Origin: Vagococcus salmoninarum
GTDB lineage: Bacteria; Bacillota; Bacilli; Lactobacillales; Vagococcaceae
Assembly: GCF_003987495.1 (NCBI RefSeq)
Contig: NZ_NGJU01000026.1
Location: 1 to 35,261, forward strand
Length of the DNA stretch: 35,261 nucleotides
Reading direction: 5' to 3'
In this document: piece after piece, positions 1 to 8,329 of the stretch
Layout: the number at the start of each line of letters is the position of its first letter
Position numbering within the stretch: position 1 is the stretch's first letter
Translations under genes and position numbers: made by a program
Notes under the pieces: generated by a model
What the model was told of the DNA's origin: nothing
The model's database searches: none
The model's input: the letters and a program-made list of their open reading frames with translations, nothing else

Positions 1-36
1 TTTAAACACCGCATTCTAATCAGTTTTAAAGTGACA

Positions 37-71
37 CAAAAAAGCAACTTCACCATTTCTGATGAAGCTGC
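37..71 (-). terminator. Rho-independent terminator after the GH4 gene
   Basis: Arms GCAACTTCA (44-52) and TGAAGCTGC (63-71) pair on the minus strand with one G-U wobble and are followed by a run of six T (43-38). It lies about 80 bases past the GH4 stop codon. I see no gene in bases 1-153. Confidence 0.8.
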
Positions 72-153
72 CTAAGTAACTATTTATTCGACTAAATTTT
101 AGCCATCCACACAATTTGACGTAGAGCCCAGATAGTTACGCTTTTAAATTTAA

Positions 154-1548
154 TTAATTACTTTTCATCAATTCTTCAACATACTTAACTGTTTCAGGTT
201 GTGTTGCTTCAATTTTGCTGATAGCTTCAGCAAATTGTGGTAAGTGATCTTTGTGAGCTAATAATAACTCATCAAGTAACGTCTTAGCCATTTTACCACA
301 TGGAACTAATGGGTTAATAGTGAAGGCATGTAAAGCTGCACCATAATCACCAGTAATCGCTGCACGAATCGTTGTTTCTTCCATGCCCTTCATCCCTTGG
401 ATTAAACCACGCGCTGCTGGTGGGAAGCTTCCCCAGTTGTAAGGTTCGTGACCATGACTTGTCACAGGTCCTGACACTTCAACGACACAGTCGTATGGTA
501 AATCAGTGATTGTTCCATTGTTTTCAGTTGAAACGACCATGTCTGTCCGTTTGTCATTTTGGATTGAGGCAATTAGTTCACACGCCGCATCGCTGTAGTG
601 AGTTCCCCCACGTTGTTCTAATTCTTTTGGTTTGTAATCTAAAGCTGGGTCTTTATAAAGTTCAAACAAGCGAGCTTCAGTTGCTTTAACAACTTGAGCG
701 CGAGTTTCTCCTTTTTCAAATTCCTCAACTGAGTGAGCTAACATTTCGTCTTCAATGTAGTAATAACGGTGGTAGCCACATGGTAACATACCTAAATCTT
801 TAATTTGTTCATAATGGAATGGTGCTGAATGAATATTTTTCAAATGACTTTCAGAGTCTTCTTGTGGGCCATAAATTAAATCAATTAACTCATCTGTCCG
901 CTCATTTCCAGCTTTATCCCAGACACGGTGCCAGTGGAAATGATTGATTCCAGCGTATTTAATGAATAATTCTTCTTCAGGAACACCTAATTTTTCAGCG
1001 GCTTGTTTGCTATGACCAATTGGCACATTACACAGTCCAGCTGTTTTTTTCCAACCGCCATGTTTAATCGCTGCTTCAGTAACCATACCAGCAGGGTTAG
1101 TAAAGTTAACTAACCAAGCATTTGGACAGACTTCCTTCATATCAGCAATAATATCTAAAATAACTGGAATTGTTCTAAATGCTTTAAACATTCCCCCAGC
1201 GCCATTTGTTTCTTGTCCTAAAACGCCATGTGATAATGGTACTCGTTCATCTTTAATTCGAGCGTCTAATAAACCTACACGGAATTGAGTAGATACATAA
1301 TCAGCATCTTTTAAGGCTTCACGACGATCTAAAGTTAAGTGAACTTCCCAATCTAGACCTGCTGCTTTGACCATCCGTTTTGCCATGGCACCCACAACTT
1401 CTAATTTTTCTTTACCGGCTTCGATATCGACTAACCAAATTTCTTTAATTGGTAACTGATCTTGACGTTTGATATATCCTTCAATTAGTTCTGGTGTATA
1501 ACTTGAACCGCCACCAATTGTTACAATTTTCAATGCATCTCTAGACAT
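154..1548 (-). CDS. 6-phospho-beta-glucosidase, glycoside hydrolase family 4
   Basis: A 464-residue cytoplasmic enzyme that most likely hydrolyses phosphorylated beta-glucosides delivered by a PTS. GH4 enzymes use NAD+ and a divalent metal in a redox-assisted elimination mechanism. The Rossmann glycine-rich stretch IGGGSSYTPE is at residues 11-20. The metal-binding motif is CNVP at Cys173, and the CN-P form is typical of the 6-phospho-beta-glucosidase branch (LicH/ChbF-like) rather than the alpha branch. A second metal ligand, His203, is in INHFHWH. Length is normal for the family. The ATG start follows GGAGGG at a good distance. It is monocistronic, with a terminator after it and a cre-like site before it, so catabolite repression is likely. 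The exact sugar cannot be read; cellobiose-, chitobiose- and lichenan-derived phosphates are all possible. Confidence 0.9.
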   Translation of the reverse strand: MSRDALKIVTIGGGSSYTPELIEGYIKRQDQLPIKEIWLVDIEAGKEKLEVVGAMAKRMVKAAGLDWEVHLTLDRREALKDADYVSTQFRVGLLDARIKDERVPLSHGVLGQETNGAGGMFKAFRTIPVILDIIADMKEVCPNAWLVNFTNPAGMVTEAAIKHGGWKKTAGLCNVPIGHSKQAAEKLGVPEEELFIKYAGINHFHWHRVWDKAGNERTDELIDLIYGPQEDSESHLKNIHSAPFHYEQIKDLGMLPCGYHRYYYIEDEMLAHSVEEFEKGETRAQVVKATEARLFELYKDPALDYKPKELEQRGGTHYSDAACELIASIQNDKRTDMVVSTENNGTITDLPYDCVVEVSGPVTSHGHEPYNWGSFPPAARGLIQGMKGMEETTIRAAITGDYGAALHAFTINPLVPCGKMAKTLLDELLLAHKDHLPQFAEAISKIEATQPETVKYVEELMKSN

Positions 1549-1606
1549 AATAACCCTCCATCTGATTGTTTTGTAATGCCTTTAACACTTCTAAGGTTAA
1601 CATAGA

Positions 1607-1620
1607 TAAAAGCGTTATCA
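1607..1620 (-). promoter_or_regulatory. cre-like CcpA site upstream of the GH4 gene
   Basis: On the minus strand TGATAACGCTTTTA matches the cre consensus TGWNANCGNTNWCA at all but one position. It lies about 60 bases before the GH4 start codon, where a promoter is expected. No convincing -35/-10 pair is visible. A direct repeat of TATCAAGGG lies just upstream (1631-1648). Confidence 0.55.
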
Positions 1621-1663
1621 CATAGAGAACCCTTGATATCCCTTGATAAAAAATCAGTTTTTC

Positions 1664-1706
1664 AAAAAAAAACAGTTCCCTCAATTTATTGAGAGAACCG
1701 TCTGTT
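1664..1706 (-). terminator. Terminator after the ABC permease
   Basis: A hairpin with arms around 1671-1685 and 1688-1703 (core TTCCCTCAAT / ATTGAGAGAA) is followed on the minus strand by nine T. It starts directly after the permease stop codon. Confidence 0.85.
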
Positions 1707-2471
1707 TTATAAGTTTTGTTTTTGTAAAGCTAGTAAGCCTACAAAACAGAAAACCGCAATTGAGATGACCGAGGAAACTGCTTGAACCATTGCCATACTT
1801 TCCAGTGTCACTTCCGTTGAGAAGGCAAATTGGTTGAAAAAATTGCTTAAAAAACTACTTAACATACCAAAGCCCATGGAAACGATGATTGCCGTATTTT
1901 TACCTTTCATCAAAATAGTTGCAGCTGTAATGACAACCACACTATTAAAGACAGCTAGTAAAGCACTAAACATAATTTGGATAATATTAATATCTAATTT
2001 TAGGAATCTAAAGAATTCTAAAAAGCCACTAAAGAACTCATTGATTTGGCCACCAATAATCGTTTGAATCAAAACAATGATAAATGGCCCAACACTAATT
2101 GCTAGAAATAAGCCGAGTGAAAGTAAGATTACTGCGCCAATTTTAGCAAAAAACAAGCGGGTTCGGTTAACACCAGAGGCAATCATCATTGCCATCACGT
2201 TGTTTTTATAATCTATCGACAAAATATGAAACGGAAATAGGAACGTAAAAATCATATTGGCAAAAATTAGTAAAGCAGTCACAATGCCAATAATTGATGA
2301 AAACCTGACGAGGACACTATCAAAGGCTAAGTGCCGACTAGTCGTCAAAAAGATACTATAAAACAATGTCACACTTGTGTTCAAAATTGCTAAAATACCA
2401 ATTGCTAATAAATAGCGTTTATCTCTAAAGAATTTGAATAATTCCATTTTAAAAATTAATGGACCGGTCAT
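1707..2471 (-). CDS. ABC-2 type transporter permease
   Basis: A 254-residue integral membrane protein with about six hydrophobic segments (roughly residues 20-42, 60-85, 108-135, 165-188, 193-215 and 230-250). It is the membrane partner of the ATPase encoded just upstream. The pattern, with a short basic cytoplasmic N-terminus followed by spaced helices, is that of ABC-2 exporters, which handle antibiotics, peptides, lipids or polysaccharides. Only 15 bases separate it from the ATPase gene, and its ATG is preceded by GAGGTGA, so the two are co-transcribed. It ends at a terminator. No substrate-specific feature is visible, and no regulator or peptide gene lies beside the pair. Confidence 0.8.
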   Translation of the reverse strand: MTGPLIFKMELFKFFRDKRYLLAIGILAILNTSVTLFYSIFLTTSRHLAFDSVLVRFSSIIGIVTALLIFANMIFTFLFPFHILSIDYKNNVMAMMIASGVNRTRLFFAKIGAVILLSLGLFLAISVGPFIIVLIQTIIGGQINEFFSGFLEFFRFLKLDINIIQIMFSALLAVFNSVVVITAATILMKGKNTAIIVSMGFGMLSSFLSNFFNQFAFSTEVTLESMAMVQAVSSVISIAVFCFVGLLALQKQNL

Positions 2472-2486
2472 TTTGTCACCTCATTT

Positions 2487-3353
2487 TTAGTTTAATTTTT
2501 CTGTTAATACTTGAACACGAGTCATCTCTTCAATCCAAATGCCTCGGCTATATAATAAGTGGTAAATTTCTTGCCAACGTTCGTCTGCACAATCTAATTT
2601 AATAATCCCGACTTTATTCATTTGGAAGGGATAGTTTGCAGCCAATAACATTTCTTTAAAAGCTTCATTGTCCGTTGTGTCAATTAAGCGAATCGCTGAC
2701 TGACGTTCTGCTACTAAATCAATTGTTTGAGCGATTTTCCCTTGATCAATGACAATAACTTCATCACAAAGGGCTTCTAAGTCATTTTGGACATGACTAG
2801 AAATTAACAAGGTTTGCCCAGCATTCGTTAACTCTTTCAAATAGGTTTTGAACCACGTCACTGTTTTGGCATCTAAACCTCTAAAAGGTTCATCTAAAAT
2901 CAATATTTTGGGGTTATGCAATAAGGCGATTAATAAAATTAATTTCTTCTGCATTCCGTAAGAATAATGGCTGACTTTTTCCTCTAACGCTTCAGTTAAA
3001 TCTAATTCTTGAGCCAATTGCCGGGCTTTTTCTTCATGTTTTTCCCCGCGGAGACCTGAGAAATATTGGATATTAAACCAACCCGTATGATCTTGATACA
3101 TGGACATGCCATCTAAAACAATTCCGACATTTAACAAAACTTTATTGTCTTCTCTGACATTTGCTTCGCCAATATAAATATCACCAGTGTAAGTAGCAAT
3201 AATATTAGTTAAACACTTAAATAACGTGGTTTTACCTGCACCATTATGGCCTACTAAGCCGTATGTTTTGCCTTTTTTAAATATTAATTGCTCGACACTC
3301 AAGACTTCTTTCGTGCCATAACGCATCTTTAAATCTTCGATCCGTATTTCCAT
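2487..3353 (-). CDS. ABC transporter ATP-binding protein
   Basis: A 288-residue nucleotide-binding subunit. Walker A GHNGAGKTT is at residues 35-43, the signature motif is the variant YSYGMQKK in place of LSGGQ, Walker B is ILILDEP, and the switch histidine is in LLISSHV. A C-terminal extension of about 70 residues follows, as in many ABC-2 type export ATPases of the CcmA/BcrA class. It powers the permease encoded 15 bases downstream. It follows nrdI by 46 bases with no terminator between, so it may share the nrdI promoter. The start has AGGAGG about ten bases upstream. The substrate is unknown. Confidence 0.88.
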   Translation of the reverse strand: MEIRIEDLKMRYGTKEVLSVEQLIFKKGKTYGLVGHNGAGKTTLFKCLTNIIATYTGDIYIGEANVREDNKVLLNVGIVLDGMSMYQDHTGWFNIQYFSGLRGEKHEEKARQLAQELDLTEALEEKVSHYSYGMQKKLILLIALLHNPKILILDEPFRGLDAKTVTWFKTYLKELTNAGQTLLISSHVQNDLEALCDEVIVIDQGKIAQTIDLVAERQSAIRLIDTTDNEAFKEMLLAANYPFQMNKVGIIKLDCADERWQEIYHLLYSRGIWIEEMTRVQVLTEKLN

Positions 3354-3399
3354 CGGTGACTAACCTCCTATAATTCATAATTTATGCTTTTTCTAGTGA

Positions 3400-3840
3400 C
3401 TACACTTGCTCTTTAAAAACCTCTTGGAGGACCTCAAAAATCCGTTGGACGTCTGCTGGTGTTCCTCTCAGTTCATAGTCTGCTAAAAAGGGAATCTCAA
3501 AACTTTCAGCATACTGTTTGGCGGTTAAACAATATTGCCAGTTAAAGTTTTTATTACCACTGCCAACCACTCCTAGACAAAATTTTTGGTTATCAGCAAA
3601 GTCAATATACTCTTTGAGGGTATTTGTCATAATTTCATTAGTGCCATTATCTTGACCGTTGCCACCATCTAAATAAGTTGGTACAAAAGCCACAAAAGGT
3701 TCGCTTTCTTTAGAAAACTTACTAAAATCAGTGACTTCAACTAATTCAATTTCACAACTTTCTTCACCATAGCTTTGCAATTTTTTGACAAAGGCTCGCG
3801 TATTGCCTGAAACTGAGATATAAATAATCCGTATTTTCAC
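3400..3840 (-). CDS. nrdI: NrdI-like flavodoxin
   Basis: A 146-residue flavodoxin-fold protein of the NrdI family. NrdI is an FMN protein that supplies the oxidant for assembling the dimanganese-tyrosyl radical cofactor of class Ib ribonucleotide reductase (NrdEF). The FMN phosphate-binding loop SVSGNTRAF is at residues 9-17. The NrdI-type glycine-rich stretch (FVPTYLDGGNGQ, then GVVGSGNKNFN) is present. Length is typical. The start is GTG, fixed by GGGAGGTGAT upstream. No nrdE, nrdF or nrdH lies in the window, so it is an orphan here; the partner genes would be elsewhere. It precedes the ABC pair and may be co-transcribed with it, without obvious functional linkage. Confidence 0.82.
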   Translation of the reverse strand: MKIRIIYISVSGNTRAFVKKLQSYGEESCEIELVEVTDFSKFSKESEPFVAFVPTYLDGGNGQDNGTNEIMTNTLKEYIDFADNQKFCLGVVGSGNKNFNWQYCLTAKQYAESFEIPFLADYELRGTPADVQRIFEVLQEVFKEQV

Positions 3841-3862
3841 TATTAATCACCTCTCCCTTCTC

Positions 3863-3891
3863 ATTATAAACTTAATTGTATCTTTTTTCAC
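3863..3891 (-). promoter_or_regulatory. sigma-A promoter of nrdI
   Basis: On the minus strand, -35 GTGAAA (3891-3886), a 17-base spacer and a perfect -10 TATAAT (3868-3863). It lies about 25 bases before the nrdI start. Confidence 0.65.
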
Positions 3892-3931
3892 TAAGACTTT
3901 TGTATGAGAAATTATTAACTTTTATCTATAC

Positions 3932-3960
3932 AAAAAAACCAACTAAAATTCTAGTTGGTT
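3932..3960 (-). terminator. Terminator of the amino-sugar PTS operon
   Basis: Perfect nine-base arms AACCAACTA (3937-3945) and TAGTTGGTT (3952-3960), followed on the minus strand by a run of seven T. It is directly after lacD and closes the nine-gene operon. Confidence 0.92.
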
Positions 3961-3968
3961 ACATCTTT

Positions 3969-4952
3969 TTAGTTTACTTTCATTTTCCATGAAGTAGCTG
4001 TCTGAGCTAACACTTCATTTAGTTCTTCCATGTTGGCTTTACCTTGCGTTCTTAACCATTCTCTCGTTGCTTCTTCCCCGGCTTCAACAAAAGGAATGAC
4101 TGCATCTGCCCACGTTGCTCGACCACAAAGGACGCCATTGAAAGTTGAACCTGCTTCTTTAGCAAAGTGTAATGTTTCTCTAAATAAATCCGCACTGACT
4201 CCGGCACTTAAGAAGATAAAGGGTAAGTCTGTTGCCTGACTTTGCTCTTGGTAATAAGCTAAAGCTTCGGCTCGGGAATAAAGAACTTCCCCTTCACTAA
4301 AGCCTTCAACAAAAGCCATATTGACAGGAATTTCCATTTTCAAAACATCTACATTGTAGCGTTCTTTTGAAAATTCTTTCATCATATCAATGACTTTTCT
4401 TGGTTTAACTTTTGCAAATTCGGCACTAGTGTTATCAGCAATGTTTTTGTCGTAAGATAATAATTCTAAATAAAAAGGAATATCTTCCGCTACACATTCA
4501 GAACCAATCCGCTCAACAAAGGCATGCTTTTGATCGTTAATTTCTGCTACTTCTTCTGTGTCATAATAAAGTAAAAATTTAACGGCATCTGCCCCAGCTT
4601 CTTTGATCCGTTTCGCTGACCAGTCATTTAGTAAATCTGGAAAACGCCCTGGAACGTTGGCATCATAGCCGGTTTTTTCATAAGCTAATAATAGACCTGA
4701 AGTTTCGTGACGAGCTTTCGCACCAGGCAAACCGTATTCTGGATCTAATAAAATTGAAGAAGATAGACTTGTTAATTCTTCTGAAACGATTTGTTTGAAG
4801 GTTTCAATTTCCGTAGCTTTGATGTCAGTTTTACCAGCTTTAGCCATCATTTTAGTCATAGCGCCACGTTGATCAATTGCCAGTGCTGAAATAATCCCAT
4901 CTTCAGTCGATAATCGTTCCATTGCTTTTAATTTGTTAGTTGTGTAATTCAC
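3969..4952 (-). CDS. lacD: Tagatose-1,6-bisphosphate aldolase LacD
   Basis: A 327-residue cytoplasmic class I aldolase that cleaves tagatose-1,6-bisphosphate to dihydroxyacetone phosphate and glyceraldehyde-3-phosphate. The Schiff-base lysine is Lys205 in [10 protein letters not shown], the position known for LacD. A second conserved lysine is in DAVKFLLYY (Lys125), and the substrate loop AIDQRGAM is near residue 25. Length matches the family. It is the last gene of the operon, 21 bases after lacC. Its pairing with LacC and a SIS-type deaminase points to galactosamine-type substrates rather than lactose, since lacA, lacB and lacG are absent. LacD homologues also serve regulatory roles in some streptococci; nothing here bears on that. 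Confidence 0.93.
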   Translation of the reverse strand: MNYTTNKLKAMERLSTEDGIISALAIDQRGAMTKMMAKAGKTDIKATEIETFKQIVSEELTSLSSSILLDPEYGLPGAKARHETSGLLLAYEKTGYDANVPGRFPDLLNDWSAKRIKEAGADAVKFLLYYDTEEVAEINDQKHAFVERIGSECVAEDIPFYLELLSYDKNIADNTSAEFAKVKPRKVIDMMKEFSKERYNVDVLKMEIPVNMAFVEGFSEGEVLYSRAEALAYYQEQSQATDLPFIFLSAGVSADLFRETLHFAKEAGSTFNGVLCGRATWADAVIPFVEAGEEATREWLRTQGKANMEELNEVLAQTATSWKMKVN

Positions 4953-4973
4953 TTAATTTGCTCCTCTGATGTT

Positions 4974-5915
4974 TTAGATTTTTTTAATAGTTATTTGTTC
5001 GTAGTATTCATTAAAGTTACTCGTATTAACAAACCCAGTTCTTTTTTCTAACGTATTCAAAATGCCTAAAGTCATTGCTGTTTTTAAAATTTCTGGGATT
5101 GTTTGTTGATGAGCTATGCCAATGGCTAAGCCGGCAATTGTTGAATCACCAGAACCAACTGGACTGACAACTGTAATTTTAGGAATCGTCACTTGATAAA
5201 TTTCCTGCTCAATTTTAGCAATTGCCCCAGCACTACCTAAACTGACTACAATCCAGGGAATATCTATAAGTAATGGGTGTGCCAAGCTGTCAATAATTTG
5301 ACTGTGACTAGTTAATTCAGCTATTCCAAGTAAATCAGCCAACTCTTTTTGATTAGGCTTAATCAGATAAGGTTTATCCTGACCTTTTAAAGCTAATTCA
5401 TAAGCTTTGCCTGAGCTATCAAGAAGAACTTTCAGCCCTTTTTCCTTAGCAATAGTAATCATTTTTTGATAGCACTCTTCTGAAATACCTTGAGGTAAAC
5501 TGCCTGATATCGTTACTAAGCTTATTGGCTGAGTGTCAATAATACGCGTAAATTTATTAATAAAACCAACATCATCAGCGTGGCTATAACTACCACCATT
5601 TTCTAATAGTTCTGTTTGCTGACCGTCATCATGTAAAATCGCAATACACATTCTTGAATTAATTTCAGTTTCATAAAAATCAAAACTAATCTTTTCAGCT
5701 TCCAGTTTCCCTTTGATATAGTTACCCATATCTCCACCAATTAGGCCGGTAGCAAGAACTTTTTGCTCTTTTAAAGCTAAGACACGACTGACGTTCAAAC
5801 CTTTACCCCCAGCACTTTTTAAATCACTCGTTACCCGATTAGTCGTATTAATAGCTAAGGTTTCCAGTGGGTAAGCGATATCTATTGCTGGATTCATTGT
5901 GACAGTTAAAATCAT
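4974..5915 (-). CDS. lacC: Tagatose-6-phosphate kinase LacC (PfkB family)
   Basis: A 313-residue PfkB-family sugar kinase that phosphorylates tagatose-6-phosphate to tagatose-1,6-bisphosphate, the substrate of LacD. The N-terminal PfkB signature is SAGGKGLNVSRVL (residues 34-46). The C-terminal anion-hole and catalytic-base motif is GSGDSTIAG near residue 255. The family also contains 1-phosphofructokinase FruK, which has the same fold and signatures; the neighbouring lacD decides the name. It is separated from the PTS IID gene by 76 bases that hold a perfect hairpin, and its RBS (AGGAAGGG) lies after that hairpin, so its level may differ from that of the PTS genes. Confidence 0.9.
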   Translation of the reverse strand: MILTVTMNPAIDIAYPLETLAINTTNRVTSDLKSAGGKGLNVSRVLALKEQKVLATGLIGGDMGNYIKGKLEAEKISFDFYETEINSRMCIAILHDDGQQTELLENGGSYSHADDVGFINKFTRIIDTQPISLVTISGSLPQGISEECYQKMITIAKEKGLKVLLDSSGKAYELALKGQDKPYLIKPNQKELADLLGIAELTSHSQIIDSLAHPLLIDIPWIVVSLGSAGAIAKIEQEIYQVTIPKITVVSPVGSGDSTIAGLAIGIAHQQTIPEILKTAMTLGILNTLEKRTGFVNTSNFNEYYEQITIKKI

Positions 5916-5948
5916 TCTTGATCCCTTCCTTTACTTGATTGAAAGAGC

Positions 5949-5978
5949 TACTCTTCAAGTGTGTTTACTTGAAGAGTA
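5949..5978 (-). other. Perfect intercistronic hairpin between PTS IID and lacC
   Basis: Arms TACTCTTCAAGT (5949-5960) and ACTTGAAGAGTA (5967-5978) pair without mismatch around a six-base loop. No T run follows on the minus strand, so it is probably not an efficient terminator. An mRNA-processing or stabilising element is likelier. Confidence 0.7.
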
Positions 5979-5991
5979 ATTCTCCTTTAAT

Positions 5992-7032
5992 TTAAGGCCA
6001 GATCGAAGGGAAGAATCCCATTCCAGAACCTAAAATACCGATAATAAGTAATAACATGATACATTTTAACGGTGTCCATTTCCGTTTAGATAAGAGTAAA
6101 TACAAACCTAGTGTGATTGCCATTGGAACAATTTTAGGTAAAATACCATCTAAAATTTCTTGAATATTAATCGTCACAGGTGTTTCTTCAAATTCATTAT
6201 AAGTTAACTGAATTTGACCATTGTCTAGTTCACGAATGGTAGTTCCTTCTGCTAAAACAGCTTCACCTTCAGCCATTTTAATCTCGCCACTTTCATCTTT
6301 TGCATAGATTTTATCGCTAAAATCAGTTAAGTCCTCGGCTGGAATAGTTGTCGTAATAGCCGTTGGTGTAAAGGTCGTACCGTTTGGAATTGAGATATTT
6401 AAACTTGTGACACTAGCTGTTACAGTTAAACACCCAACGACAAAGATTCCTAAAATACTAGCTGCTCGCGTAAATTCCTTAGCATTCGCCGTTAATAATC
6501 CAATCGCATCAGTGCCCATCTTATATGACCAATGCATCAACCAATAACGAATCGCAAATTGCGCCACGTTAAATATTAACAAGAATAAAAATGGTGCCGC
6601 TATGTTGCCATTAATTGCCATGTTTGAAGTAATTCCAGCAGTAATTGGAACAAGAGTAAACCAGAAGAGAGCATCACCAATTCCGCCTAAAGGTCCCATT
6701 GCTGAGACTCTAACGGCTCTAATCATCGGAATGTCGGCTTTGTTTTGTTCCATTGATAAGACAATCCCCATGACAAAAGTTACTAAGAAAGGATGAGTGT
6801 TAAAAAACTCTAAGTTATGTGACATCGATGCCGCTAAATCTTCTTTTTCATCTTTATGAATCTTTTTTAAACCAGGCAAAATACCGTATAACCAACCAGC
6901 AGCTTGCATTCTTTCAAAGTTAAAGGATGCTTGTAAGAAAAGTGAGCGCCAAACCATTTTATTTAAGGTTTTATTATCTAACTGTTGGGCTGGCTGTTGA
7001 TTTTTATATGTTTCTGGAATATTATATGCCAT
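5992..7032 (-). CDS. PTS mannose-family IID component with enlarged loop
   Basis: A 346-residue membrane subunit that forms the sugar channel together with IIC. The N-terminal part carries the IID signature (MVWRSLFLQASFNFERMQ, then MGPLGGIGDALFW). A hydrophobic segment lies near residue 195, and two C-terminal ones lie near 297-315 and 325-342. I chose the ATG at 7032 because GGAGG lies eight bases before it; in-frame ATGs at 7047 and 7056 lack an RBS. It overlaps the IIC stop codon by 11 bases, so translation is coupled. Usual IID proteins have about 270-300 residues. The excess is an insertion around residues 207-285, rich in Thr and acidic residues, between membrane segments and probably exposed outside the cell. 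Confidence 0.9.
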   Translation of the reverse strand: MAYNIPETYKNQQPAQQLDNKTLNKMVWRSLFLQASFNFERMQAAGWLYGILPGLKKIHKDEKEDLAASMSHNLEFFNTHPFLVTFVMGIVLSMEQNKADIPMIRAVRVSAMGPLGGIGDALFWFTLVPITAGITSNMAINGNIAAPFLFLLIFNVAQFAIRYWLMHWSYKMGTDAIGLLTANAKEFTRAASILGIFVVGCLTVTASVTSLNISIPNGTTFTPTAITTTIPAEDLTDFSDKIYAKDESGEIKMAEGEAVLAEGTTIRELDNGQIQLTYNEFEETPVTINIQEILDGILPKIVPMAITLGLYLLLSKRKWTPLKCIMLLLIIGILGSGMGFFPSIWP

Positions 7033-7825
7033 CTTCTTCGCCTCCATTAAAGCCATCTACGGCAGCAGTTTTAAATTTCGTTTGAATTTGGAAATCCCAA
7101 TAAGCTAAGGCGAAGCCGATAAAGGCTAAAATAATTAAAGCTGGACCAGTTAATGATTCGATTCCCATGACAATACATGCCAAAGCGAAACCGAAGAAGA
7201 AAAAGCCCCATAATTCTTTTGAAACCATTACTTTTAAGAGAATCGCAAACCCGACTAGTCGCATCATTCCCCCTGCAGCACCTAAACCGCTCATTAACCA
7301 TTCAGGGATTGCACCAACTACTTTATCACCGAAAGTTGCTCCACCAATAAAGAAGAGCGTCACAATTACGCCGAAAATTGTTCCAATTAAAGCCATCGCC
7401 AAGTAATTAATTTTTTCAATGCCTTTGTCGTCAGCTTCTGCAGCGTATCGATCGGCAACAGTCATCATCGGAGCCATAAATCCGAAAAGTAATGTTACTC
7501 CGTATTGGCCAAGTAGTGAGAAAGGGATAGCTGTGGCAACAGCGACAGTCGGTTCAAGCTTCAACGAAATTGCTAGAACAGCTGCCATAATCCCACCAAT
7601 TACCGCATTCGGTGGCTGTGCTCCGCCAACTGGCATATTCCCAATTGTCATTAATTGATAAGTACCACCAACAATCAAACCTGTCTGTAAATCTCCTAAA
7701 ATTAAACCAATAACCATTCCTGTAACAATTGGTTGATATAATGATTCCAAAAAGCTAAATTGATCAATTGCAGCAATAAACGTCACTAAAAATACTAGTA
7801 AAATTTGTAATATAGTATACTCCAT
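7022..7825 (-). CDS. PTS mannose-family IIC component
   Basis: A 267-residue integral membrane subunit of a mannose-family PTS. It has multiple hydrophobic helices and the family's conserved glycine-rich stretch GGTYQLMTIGNMPVGGAQPP near residues 53-72, which is linked to sugar translocation. Length is typical. The start has GGAGG upstream. It lies 21 bases after IIB and overlaps IID. With AgaS, LacC and LacD in the operon the likely cargo is galactosamine or N-acetylgalactosamine, as in Aga/Gnb-type systems. This is inferred from context, because IIC sequence alone does not fix the sugar. Confidence 0.92.
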   Translation of the reverse strand: MEYTILQILLVFLVTFIAAIDQFSFLESLYQPIVTGMVIGLILGDLQTGLIVGGTYQLMTIGNMPVGGAQPPNAVIGGIMAAVLAISLKLEPTVAVATAIPFSLLGQYGVTLLFGFMAPMMTVADRYAAEADDKGIEKINYLAMALIGTIFGVIVTLFFIGGATFGDKVVGAIPEWLMSGLGAAGGMMRLVGFAILLKVMVSKELWGFFFFGFALACIVMGIESLTGPALIILAFIGFALAYWDFQIQTKFKTAAVDGFNGGEEDGI

Positions 7826-7846
7826 CTTTACTTTCCTCCAGTTTTC

Positions 7847-8323
7847 CTATTTAAACAACTTGTTTAAATCTTCTGCTTGCATTGTCGGAACACGTCTAAT
7901 TTCTAATTCAACATTTTTTTCTTGTAACTTCGCGAAAGCCTTTACATCTTTATCATCTACTGCAACGGATGTAGCAACTTGTTTCTTCCCTTCTGACATG
8001 TGCATATTACCAATATTAACTTTACTTATAGGCACTCCTCCTTCTACGAGAGTTAAGACATCTGCTGGCGTTTCACAAATAATAAATATTTTTTGCCGAT
8101 CCGCTGCTTTATGAATAATCTCGATTGTTTTTTGTAAAGTGAAATAACGAGTTGCTACGCCAGTTGGTGCCGCCATGTCCATTAAGCCTTGACGCATTTT
8201 ATCCCCCGCTACTTTATCATTAGCGACTAGTAATAAGTTTGCTCCCAAGTAAGAATTCCACTGAGTAGCTACTTGACCGTGAATTAAACGGTTATCAATT
8301 CTTGTAAGTAAAATATTCGCCAT
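7847..8323 (-). CDS. PTS mannose-family IIB component
   Basis: A 158-residue cytoplasmic phosphocarrier that receives phosphate from IIA and passes it to the sugar. The phosphorylated histidine is His15 in RIDNRLIHGQVATQW, the classic signature of the family (Pfam PTSIIB_sorb). Length is normal. It stands as a separate polypeptide, not fused to IIA. Good RBS GAGGAG upstream. It follows the yajC-like gene by six bases and precedes IIC by 21. Confidence 0.95.
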   Translation of the reverse strand: MANILLTRIDNRLIHGQVATQWNSYLGANLLLVANDKVAGDKMRQGLMDMAAPTGVATRYFTLQKTIEIIHKAADRQKIFIICETPADVLTLVEGGVPISKVNIGNMHMSEGKKQVATSVAVDDKDVKAFAKLQEKNVELEIRRVPTMQAEDLNKLFK

Positions 8324-8329
8324 ATTAGA

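Noticed and set aside
2487-3840. Bacteriocin or lantibiotic immunity cluster around the ABC pair
   Set aside because: No precursor peptide, modification enzyme, histidine kinase or response regulator is nearby; the neighbours are nrdI and a GH4 gene.
7071-7301. Minus-strand 76-codon frame inside the IIC gene
   Set aside because: Out-of-frame shadow of a PTS gene with intact signatures. No independent start signal.
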